DNA of 64,000 bases from Cymodocea nodosa (Eukaryota; Streptophyta; Magnoliopsida; Alismatales; Cymodoceaceae): contig CM072339.1 in the NCBI GenBank assembly GCA_036874045.1, positions 16,995,501 to 17,059,500 of the forward strand. The letters are read 5' to 3'. The first letter of the stretch is position 1, and every line of letters starts with the position of its first letter. Shown here piece by piece: positions 55,601 through 64,000 of this stretch. The notes below the pieces were generated by a model. The model did not search any database. It saw nothing but the letters and a program-made list of their open reading frames with translations, and was not told the origin of the DNA. Position numbers and translations under genes: made by a program.

Positions 55601-56198
55601 CAAAAACTTCCTGAAACTATCCGAAAGCTTGAGAGGTCATTCTTTCATACTTGTCACGTGATTGTTTAAGTTCTACACGTGAGATCACTTAGGTTCAATT
55701 TATATAATTTAAAACCTTCTGAAATTCCCTATCTTTCAAACTATTTCATTTGAAACTTTCTGAAACCTTCCTGAAACTATCTGGTTGACCTTTCTATCTT
55801 GCAATTGTTCTATAATTCAAATTTTAAACAGTTTAACTTGAAACCTTTTGAAAAGACTATGAAACCTTTCAACCAACTGTGAGACTATTTGATTTACTAT
55901 AACTCAATAATTTCCTTTAGAGTTCTTCTGAATCAATATCCATCTAACCTGTTTGACTTTTGTTTAGCTTTTAACACTTCATTTGTACTTGTGAAATACA
56001 TTTTAATACCTTACATGGATTTTTGTATTATCAAAATTCAAGGGTTCTAAAATTTTTAACATAACTCTTCATGTAACTCGAAACATTAACTTATAATTAT
56101 ACGACTTTTTAAAATACATTAGCCTAATTGTGTGACTGATATACTTAGATCTATTTAGACTTAATAAAATATTCATCATCAAAACAAAATTCCTAACA

Positions 56199-57049
56199 AT
56201 CTCTCCCTTTTTGATGATGACAAAACCTAATAAGTCTAACTTTCGAAATAATCTTTCTCAATAATTCATGTAAGGAAGAAAAATTTCTAAGTATACAAAT
56301 TCAAAAAGAACTTTTAACTTGCAAAAATAAATGTGGATACATAATAACTACTTGTAATAAATATAGATTTGAATAAATAAAATAGTTATTTACATTTGGT
56401 AACAAATTTAAAATAAATGTGTCTATTTTAATACATAGTTTGTTTTTAAGTATTTCATAAGCTTCTTTGTCTTCTAAAAATGTCTAGTAGAGTGTTTGAA
56501 ATTTTCTATGTTATTTCTATACTAACTTTGTTTACTTGATCAATAATTTCTTAATCTAAGTCTGTATGTTGGTCTTGTGAAGGTTGTTGTAGCTATTCTA
56601 TATGTCTATTTGTATGTAGTTCTTGTTGTATTGAACATTGTTCTTATTGTTGCTCTTATTGTGATTGTTGGTCTATTTGTTGTTGTTGCGGTTGTTCTTG
56701 CTACTATGGTTACTCTTGATAATGATCTTGTTGTCTATGCCAAATTACAAGTGGATCTGTTTCTTGGTATTTGTTTAGTTATTTTACAAAGAAAGATCTT
56801 AATTTCATCTTTTTCTGTGGCCAAGATGTAAGATCTGTTTGACTTGCCACAATTCTTAATATTGCATCATCAAAGAATAATTTACTCTGCAAATTCTGAA
56901 TATGATAAATAAATACATCATACTAGTTCACCTATATGTGATTTATCAAGGCATATGTCATATAAAGACAACACATGCCAACTTCAGCTCCATAACCAAA
57001 CTTTTGGAAAATTAAAGCATGCAAGATCTTTGCAATAAACCTTGCTTAG
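56199..57049 (-). pseudogene. COP-D-type accessory ORF C-terminus and polypurine tract
   Basis: Minus strand. The homologous block corresponding to COP-C RFIANILHANLFQ lies at about 57,040-56,950 (reads FIAKILHA...FQKFGYGAEVG), followed by a Gln/Asn-rich low-complexity stretch (about 56,730-56,580 on the complement; the Val-rich + frame at 56577-56831 is its shadow) and AT-rich sequence up to the tract AAAAAGGGAGAGA (56213-56199). It is degenerate with several stops. Cut at 57,049 by the GYP-3 LTR. Confidence 0.65.
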
Positions 57050-58837
57050 TGTATGGATGATATTTGTGCACATTTATATAGGATAACTCATGTATTTTAT
57101 GTCTTAAAACTCAAGTTATGTGCATTTATATAAGAGAATACATGTTAATCACATTTTTATGACATTGCATGAATATGTGCACAAATGCACCCCTTTAATG
57201 CATATTTTCACTAAACATACTATATGTTCATATGATTGAATGCATGATTTAATAATTCTTAGGTCAAGGAAGAGATTTTATAGGATTAGAAAAGGATATC
57301 AAGGTATTGAAATAATTTGATATGGCCACAAACATTTTATACACTATGGTTATGAACTTGTGGTCATTAAATGCTATAATGTAGCATTGGTTATGAATTA
57401 TTTTAAATACATGTTACTAATTAATTCCATCATGGATGAAATTGCATTTCACACTTGTAAACATGTTAAAATAAATGTTACATATCCTAGAAATAAATCT
57501 ATTACAAGTTCATAACTAGAATTATTTTTGGGCATGTATTACTAACATTACATGCATGAGTTAAATGATTTTGCTTATAGGTTGATGATGGCCATTGGAT
57601 CAAGCATAGGGATCATCAAAACCTTGATGATGAAAACTCCTATAAATAGGCCTAGGATCTATGAAATCTTCTCTCTCCCTTCCCATTTTCGGATTTCCAC
57701 CTTAAGGTTGCAAGCAAGGAGGAGGCCGAGCTCTTCTCATGGTGTCCACTCCACAAACGGCCCTTGAAGGTAAGCATCTCCCTTGTCTTGTCTTCTCCAC
57801 TCCCTCTTCCAGCATTCCTCATCTTAGGGAGGTTGAATTGCTGCTGCAATCCCTTCTTGTGGTGCTGAATCCATGGAGGAGAGGTAGCTTTAGAGAAACA
57901 ATTGGAGGTGTGGAGAATTATCTTCAAGAGTCCAATCCATTTGTTCTACATGTTGCTGCATTCCCTTCAATGTTGGACCTTCAATCCGTGGAGGGAACAG
58001 TTGCATTCAAACGTGGAGAATTGGTGGAGAAGGTAGACACCTCAATTGGTTGAAGCAAGGAGGTGACATCCCTTGTGCCCTTGCCATTGGAGGTGTGGTC
58101 TTAAGGTATGAGGAGATAGCTTATGAGTTGAGAGGAAATTGTGTAATTCATGTTTCTTGTTATGTGTTTGTGTTTTGTAATTCAATGTTGTCCACGTATT
58201 TTCATGTATTGTGATGTTGAATTATTGGTGATCTTTCAATACTTGTCCATATTAATTTTAGATGTAGTTTCCTTGCTCTTAATGTGTTTGATTCTTTGCT
58301 TCTTTGAGTTGATTCACTTCATTCTTTGTTGATGTAACTTTAACGTTGCTTAGCCATGTTTTACTTAACTCTAACCTCTAGATTTCCTTAGATCTTCATG
58401 TTTCTTGATTTGATTTAGTAATCTAAGCATACATGGCCATAGACATATGGTTATAAGGTCATGTATGCTAGACTAGTGTAGATAGCTTAGTATAATATTA
58501 TGTAATTTCTTCTCTTGTGTATAGAGTACTAAATAATTTTTGTATGTCGTATTCTCTTGAATGATGGATAGAGGAGGACATGAATGAGTTTTCTTATGAT
58601 TGATTTAAATCTATATGAAGTCATTCCTAACATATCCATGATTATTAAGGCAATCATGTGATGTGAATGTATTCATACAAGGCATGTCTCTAAACTCTAG
58701 ATGATTTTCTTTTAATTGTTATTCCCTACAGACTCGACTCATTCTTGCATGCTCTCTATAATGGGCTTCATGTGCTTGTGGTTATAAAATATAAAACTCG
58801 GTTTCATGTTAATTTCCTAACATCTAAACTGTTAACA
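57050..58837 (+). repeat. GYP-3 5' LTR
   Basis: The right end is set by the primer site: GTTAACA ends at 58837, six bases before it. The left end is estimated (TGTATGG at 57050) from where COP-D homology stops. TATA box TATAAATAG is at 57641. Two short similar segments (TGCA(C)ATTTATATA...) occur at about 57,067 and 57,121. The frames 57552-57767 and 57739-58053 lie just after the TATA box and have no recognisable domain. Confidence 0.7.
57641..57649 (+). promoter_or_regulatory. GYP-3 LTR TATA box
   Basis: CTATAAATAGGCC is a strong plant-type TATA box with a CT-rich stretch (about 57,667-57,685) at the expected start-site distance. Confidence 0.65.
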
Positions 58838-58843
58838 AGTTTT

Positions 58844-58861
58844 TGGCATCGTTGTCGAGGA
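58844..58861 (+). other. GYP-3 primer binding site (Asp tRNA)
   Basis: TGGCATCGTTGTCGAGGA matches the Asp-tRNA primer site at 14 of 18 positions. All four differences are transitions. Confidence 0.8.
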
Positions 58862-59493
58862 TCATGCCAATTTTCTATTTGAAATTTTCTAGAGTTTTTG
58901 ATGTGTTAATTGTTTTGGAATTTTGATGTAAAAGTATTTTTGATGCAGTAATTGTGTATTAATATGTCTTGATCCTTTGATTTCATGAATATAATGTCAT
59001 ATGCTTTAATTGACTTACGTTTCTTATGGCATTTGTGGATTTACATGTTAGTAGCAAAATTTCCAGATTTCTAAATTTTTGATCTTTGTTCCACATGAAT
59101 TTGCTACCATAGAATTTTTCAATATAATGAGTTTATATTTTCTGATGATATAATGTTTTCTTAGCTTTCTAGATTGTATTTGAACACTAGAATTGGATTT
59201 CTAGAGATTTTTGTCTAAATGTTTGAAGTTTAGGTTGTTTTCAAATCACAAAATAGGTTTTTTCAGAAGTATTTTTGATGTATTGTCGATTCTACTATGA
59301 TTTGAGTTTCTAACACCTTGAATTGAGATTTTTACTTGAAAGTATGGAAGTTAGGTTTTCCTACGAGTATTTACAAGTTAAAATTGGAGTAGGAATGATA
59401 GGTTAATTAATTCTTAAGATATAGGGTATGATGCAAAGTAGTTTCCAAAATTCTGTCATTTACATGTTTTATATTCGAAAGTGCTTGCATAAT
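58862..59493 (+). other. GYP-3 leader, part 1
   Basis: AT-rich, no open frame of note and no motif recognised. ATAAT at 59489-59493 is the left target duplication of the solo LTR. Confidence 0.6.
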
Positions 59494-61086
59494 TGTTGAG
59501 CTATATTTTTAGCTCAAGCTTTACTGCAAGTGCATAGTTCCTTTGGTGTACATGGCAAATACAGGTCATTCTTCCACAAGGATTGAGTTTATGACTTAAT
59601 CTATTATTACTTAACTTTGCTTTTCAAGCTCTTAGTTACACTTCAGTAAATTAATGAGATGCTAATGTAGAATCATCAAAAATAATGCAAGCTCACAAAT
59701 CATGTAATTTCAAGGCAATGTGTAGTGGAAAATGGTGATGTGAATCAATCTTTAACTTGTAATTCTATGAAGCCATTCAAGCATGAAATCCACTCCACTT
59801 CCATGTGAGTTCAGATGTGATATAAAAGCAAGAAAAATAAGGGAAAAGTAGAATATGAAGGATCAATATACTAGGCTACTCTATTCTAATTTATACTAAA
59901 TGCATGCAACTAAACTACTTGCTAATCTAGCTAAAAAATTATTCTATACTACTTGTACTTGGAATTCTTTTTGGATTTGATTTATGACAAAAAGATGATC
60001 AATATAAGAGATAACAAACTCAACTAACTATTGAAATTAAAATTAACAACTAAGATAAATGAGAGGTTCTTCATTTAAAAGAAATTCAACACAATATACT
60101 TCCAAGTTATTATACTCCTCTTCTTCTCCTCTAATCAACACTTCACATTCACATGTGCCAAGCATACCACACATAGGTGTTGACCACTCTTGTGGAAGCC
60201 CTATCTATGGTCCCAACTAATCAAATGAATGCAAAAATAGAATTAAGAGAACAATGTAGTAATTAAACTTGAACACACATTTAATCTTAATTGAGACAAC
60301 ATAAACAAGAAGTGTATCTCTACCAAACTCTTCTAGCTTTCCTCTACTACAAGAAAACAAACTTTCCAAGGGCTGTCACTACCTTGGGGAGCTCTTGAAA
60401 TCTTAAGTAGAGGAACGTGTACAATGGAGCTTTATTAGGGAGCTTGGGAAGAGCTTTCACTCCCACAGGAATCCTCGTGTTCTTAGCTGTGTCTTCCTCT
60501 CGCGCGCGTCTCCACCAAGCGATTGGACTTCCTCTTGCGCATGTCTCCACCAAGCGACCAGACTTCCTCTTGTGTGTTCACCGAACAGCCTTAAATAATT
60601 ATCGACTAGGTAGATATCACCAAGTGAACAGACTTCTCTTGTGCGTGCTTCTCTCATGTGTTTCCACCCACATTCCAACATTGAATGTATCACCCTCCAA
60701 TGAGAGTTCATAGATCTAGGGGAGCCAATGAGATATAAGCTTTCTTCTTTCTTTAAAGATTAGTCCATAAACTCTTTAAATTTATCCATATCCCTTGGTC
60801 ATTTTCACCCAACTCCCCTTGCTTGTATGTAACTTCATACCTACAATTAAAGGATTAACAAACTCCCAAACATGTTAGCCAATAACATAATCAAAATAAA
60901 ATCAATGAGTTCCATGTAAAATTATATCCAATGGGGGATGCACTTGTTAATTAAATTTCTATATTGCACTATATTTCAAGACTTATATTACCTATAATTA
61001 ATATCATTTATCCACCATAGATAGATAAAATCATACAAAAGTACTTATAAAATTCATCAAAAATGGGCAAAATTAAAGCTTGAATA
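59494..61086 (+). mobile_element. Solo LTR of the GYP-2 family
   Basis: 1593 bp starting TGTTGAGCTATATTTTTAGC and ending TTGAATA, colinear with the GYP-2 LTRs at its two ends but diverged in the middle (about 60,380-60,720 is GC-richer). Target duplications ATAAT at 59489-59493 and 61087-61091 are perfect. The frames at 60347-60713 on both strands fall in the diverged middle and have no recognisable motif. It lies in the GYP-2 LTR orientation as written on the + strand, so its transcription direction is minus. Confidence 0.92.
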
Positions 61087-61400
61087 ATAATCATTGCATG
61101 TTTTGTTTTAGGGGACATTTTTGTTGTAAGCCCTGATGAATTAACTTTCCAAGCCATATTTACATGCTCAATTCTGATGTGTATACATTTCTAAGTGAAT
61201 TTTTAAGTTTCTGTTATGCTTAAATTACAATAATGAGTGATGCAATTGAAATTATTGTAGTTATTTTATTATGTGCAGATTATTAATTGCTCTTAATTAA
61301 AGATCTTAATAAAACATCCTGTAGATTAGCTTGGGATTAAGATTTTGGTCTAATCATGGATAGTCAATTACCATAGTTCATATGATACTTCATTTATTGT
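61087..61400 (+). other. GYP-3 leader, part 2
   Basis: AT-rich continuation of the leader after the solo LTR; no gene recognised before the zinc-knuckle remnant near 61,404. Confidence 0.55.
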
Positions 61401-61982
61401 ATTTTATGCTAAATGTGGTTTAAATGATCACATTCTTGATGAATGTCCTTTTTACATGTTAAATGATGATTTTAAAGAGTATAAACATCTTGATTTATCC
61501 ATGTTCAGAAATGAGGAATTAAACTTTAATGTACAAGATTGCATGCTAAATCTCTTGCTGATAATGTTGACAATGCAACTTTTAGTGATGTTATTACTAT
61601 TGATGATGATAATGATGGTTATAGTGTTAATGTTGAGCTTAATAGAGCTATTGAAGAGGTTAAATTAGCCTTTCTAAACTTAGAGTTAGCAAGATGCTCT
61701 CATGAATATCTTGAGCCTAAAGCCCAAGTAGAAGAAAAGGTGGAGGCCTTTGCAACTCTAAGAAGCAATAAAGAGTTTGTAAGTTTTAAGGATGTTATAA
61801 AGCCTTCTTCTAATTCTATTAATGATCATAAGCTAGTGGTGATAGAAGATAAAGGTAAGAAGGTCTTAGATGATATGTCTAGTCCCTTAGATGATGTAGC
61901 TCCATTTCCCCGAAGGCTTATGGATATTAGCAATAACCATGTAGAAGGAAACATAAAAGAAATTTTTAAACGAGTAGGATAA
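61401..61982 (+). pseudogene. GYP-3 zinc-knuckle leader and acidic region
   Basis: Near 61,404 a degenerate knuckle reads YAKCGLNDHILDEC, with Tyr in place of the first Cys. It is followed by an acidic region open at 61539-61982 in another frame, ending PFPRRLMDISNNHVEGNIKEIFKRV, which matches the pre-protease segment of GYP-1 and GYP-2 (EIFEKV..., TIFEKINV). As in those elements no capsid domain comes before the knuckle, although here the leader is longer (about 0.95 kb without the solo LTR) and too decayed to exclude one fully. Confidence 0.65.
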
Positions 61983-62505
61983 ACATTCCTCTCTTAGATG
62001 CAATCCAACAGATTCCCTCCTATGCTAAATTTCTAAAAGATTTTTCTATAAGGAAAAGGTCTAGAAAATTACCTAAGAAAGTTTATTTAGCTAAGATTAT
62101 GAGTTCTTATTTTTATGATACCATTCTTAGAAAATATAGAGATCTTGGTACACCAACCATTTCTTATACAATAGGAAACAAATATTTTGCCAATATCTTA
62201 ATAAACTTAGGAGCTAAGGTTAATGTAATGTCTTCTAATGTTTACGTAGATTTAAGATTGGATGGATTAGAATCTACTAATATTTTTATCTAACTAGTTG
62301 ATAGGTCCATAAGAATCCTATTAGGTATAATAAAAAATCTATTAATTAAAATTAAAAACTTTATCTACCTTATAGATTTTATAATTTTAGAAAATCAACC
62401 ATCACTTAAAAAAAATGATTTTATCCTTTTGATTTTAAAACGATCATTTTTATTGTCAGATATTATAATAGATTAGAGAGATGAATCGTTACATATTTAT
62501 TGACA
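61983..62505 (+). pseudogene. pol: GYP-3 aspartic protease (truncated)
   Basis: Begins with an IPLLDAIQQIPSYAKFLKD-type segment and a basic stretch (about 61,985-62,075). The protease then reads LGTPTISYTIGN and NILINLGAKVNVMSSNVY, where the catalytic Asp of DLGA is Asn (NLGA). After stops, a LLIKIKNFIYLIDFIILE segment and FILLILKRSFLL follow (GRPF degraded). Similarity ends near 62,505 shortly after DESLHIY. The Asp-to-Asn change alone would abolish activity. Confidence 0.78.
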
Positions 62506-63180
62506 GAAAACTCTCAAGAGTCGACAATATTGATCGACCACGCAATCCTCATCAACCTCTACTGTCGGTTCACCGTTCCATTCACACGAGGGAATACAAC
62601 CCCGTATGATTGATTTTATTCATAATGACAATTTACACGAAAATTAGATGTTGGACTACTTTATTTCAGTTCGCATGTAATTGTCGACATTAATCAATCA
62701 ATTGATTCTCCGACAGTGTCATGCACGCCTTCCCCTACGTGGACAATAGTGGATCTGCTTTGGGCTCTGCATACACCATGCGCGAATCTTCAACTTTGTG
62801 TCATCACATCATCGTTTACTTTAATTCATCTGGCCGTACGCACGAGATGCATCCTCCTCAACGGATCGGTTTCCTCTTTGCTTGGACGGGATGGATCTGT
62901 GCACTAAACCCTGTATCGAATGTTGTGGTGATAGCTAGATCGACCCTACCCACAGTGCATAATATTTCGTGTGCACTGTTGAATAATATTGGTCTGCCAA
63001 TACTACGCTGTACACGATGGCAATGATGGGACGCGCCATCAAACGCCGACCCAACTGCCGTTCCCCGACCCAATCACTACCCATTAATTTTTATTATTAT
63101 CCGTGTTACCTACTGACTGATCCCTATTAGCTGTTTCGTTACCCAATGAAAAATCAAACTTACCGTTTTGAAGAAGGGTT
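62506..63180 (+). other. Non-transposon sequence, part 1
   Basis: GC content rises and the motifs of the flanking elements stop. Small overlapping frames exist on both strands (62716-62907, 62721-63026, 62858-63073), but none shows a recognisable domain, and overlap on both strands argues against any of them. This is probably low-copy host DNA at the edge of the transposon cluster. Confidence 0.45.
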
Positions 63181-64000
63181 ACGGTGATTCATAGGAACAA
63201 ACGTGGTTGACGTCAGATCAAAAGACTCATTCCCCTAGGCCGACAATTTCCACCGTCATTCTGTTCAAAGATAAAAAACAACGAAATGTCTTGAAAGTAA
63301 AGCTAGCAGCAGTATAATAGAAATTCATGAAAATTACTAATAAACATGTAAAATAATTTTTATAGAATATTTACTTGTATGCCATTGAAAGAATATGATT
63401 TAAAAAATCATTTTGTAATGATATATAACGAAAAGGTAATTACATTTTGATCTAGACAATGCAATCAAAATATCTTTTTTTTAACTGTTCGGTTGCAATG
63501 TCCCAACCGAAAAGCTTAGCTTGTGTTCTTCCTTTTTCTTTTGCACACGAAAAAGAATCCGTGCCACGTTATCATTATATAAGTGTGTATTGGTAGGTAC
63601 TAGCTTATCATTATATTGTTTTTATATATATGTGTGTGTATATATATCATTGTGTATGTGGGTGATGTGCGTCGTTTCTTTAATTTCTTTCCTGGAATCC
63701 ACATCGTCGGGAACCCTTGATCTCCACAGGCACTAGTTAATTTCTCTCCACCAACGGCAAGAATTGGCAACTTTTGCCCTGGGTGGTTGGTTTGCTTATT
63801 TTGCGTACGTACGTTGTGATGCATGCTTTCGTGCCACAGAACAAGATCGCCTGTAGTGGAGTTTAATCAACAAGTGTGATCTTGTGATCACGGGCGGCTT
63901 TTATACATGATGATATATCGATGATGATCGTAACCATGACTTTAGGAGGCAGGGACAAAGCATTATGGAGCAGCTGCGTATAACGTACCGGCACCACCAC
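63181..64000 (+). other. Non-transposon sequence, part 2, possible promoter region
   Basis: Contains ACGTGGTTGACGTCA (about 63,203-63,217, an ACGT element and W-box-like TTGAC), GCCACGTTATC (about 63,562) and TTATATAAG (about 63,574), which together could be a plant promoter facing right. No convincing coding start follows before the window ends; ATG 63966 (MEQLRITYRHHH) is open to the edge but short. The 71- and 74-codon frames at 63521-63824 have no motif. Confidence 0.3.

Larger units (their letters stand above)
54689..56198 (-). repeat. COP-D LTR, flanked by primer site and polypurine tract
   Basis: 1510 bp; minus strand TGTTAGGA to TCCTAATA. It is the same family as the COP-A LTR but a clearly different subfamily. 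On the minus strand it ends next to a primer site and starts next to a polypurine tract (56199-56213), so internal sequence flanks it on both sides. It contains the four-hairpin array (54934-55054) and a 41-bp tandem repeat (55510-55600). Confidence 0.88.
57050..62505 (+). mobile_element. GYP-3: 3'-truncated Ty3/gypsy element
   Basis: LTR (about 57050-58837), Asp-tRNA primer site (58844-58861), leader, zinc knuckle, acidic region and protease; the element stops at about 62,505 inside protease. The solo GYP-2 LTR (59494-61086) interrupts the leader. RT, RNase H, integrase and 3' LTR are missing. Protease similarity places it with GYP-1 and GYP-2, but its LTR is unrelated to theirs. Confidence 0.8.

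Noticed and set aside
56577..56831. Val/Leu-rich frame resembling a membrane protein
   Set aside because: It is the complement of a Gln/Asn-rich low-complexity part of a minus-strand accessory ORF.
60347..60713. Overlapping frames on both strands in the GC-richer middle of a solo LTR
   Set aside because: No known motif, both strands open by composition, and the stretch is inside an LTR.
62716..63073. Small frames at the right edge as a host gene
   Set aside because: Overlapping frames on both strands, no domain, no splice or start context that decides for one.
1..64000. CRISPR arrays, tRNA or rRNA genes, bacterial operons
   Set aside because: None found: tRNA-like matches are primer binding sites, short repeats are LTR motifs, and all gene content is plant retrotransposon.

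Overview
The window is nuclear DNA of a flowering plant, probably a dicot. It is AT-rich, has no bacterial-type genes, and about 62 of the 64 kb is nested LTR retrotransposon sequence, as in pericentromeric heterochromatin. I cannot name the species. Only the last ~1.5 kb (about 62,500-64,000) looks like non-transposon DNA, and I recognise no gene there.

Layout. Labels are mine. COP = Ty1/copia of Sirevirus type (Met-tRNA primer site, several AAAAAGGGGGAGA polypurine tracts). GYP = Ty3/gypsy of Tat/Athila type (Asp-tRNA primer site, no chromodomain seen). The oldest layer is COP-B, a minus-strand copia element now in pieces at 1-247, 8258-8649, 10678-12695 and 29849-32043. Three insertions split it: COP-A (248-8257, complete but degenerate), a solo GYP-1 LTR (8650-10677) and GYP-1 (12696-29848, complete, 17.2 kb). 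A second, 5'-truncated GYP-1 copy (GYP-1b, 32044-45541) abuts COP-B at 32,043 and is itself interrupted by GYP-2 (33590-42776, minus strand, the youngest and best preserved element). A plus-strand copia (COP-C, 45542-53581) follows, carrying a solo LTR of its own family (48088-49664). Then come a spacer fragment (53582-54385), a minus-strand copia piece with one LTR flanked by both a primer site and a polypurine tract (COP-D, about 54550-57049), and a truncated plus-strand gypsy (GYP-3, 57050 to about 62505) holding a solo GYP-2 LTR (59494-61086). Most insertions have 5-bp target duplications, which fix their borders.

Biology. The unusual element is GYP-1. After the primer site it has only a zinc-knuckle leader, then protease, reverse transcriptase, RNase H and integrase. 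Downstream of integrase it carries three separate accessory genes: a Glu-rich ORF also found in the copia elements, an Athila-like capsid (gag) gene, and an F-box/F-box-associated-domain gene that looks captured from the host. The spacers before these genes contain short palindromic boxes (CGTTGAGTTA, 4-5 nt, TAACTCAACG) that also occur in the LTRs. GYP-2 and GYP-3 likewise start with a zinc knuckle and show no capsid domain. GYP-1 and the copia elements, which belong to different superfamilies, also share about 1 kb of non-coding sequence containing a conserved hairpin. In the COP-A and COP-D LTRs there is a regular array of four stem-loops whose stems vary in compensating ways. Most coding regions are broken, largely by transition-type stops at Gln and Trp codons.
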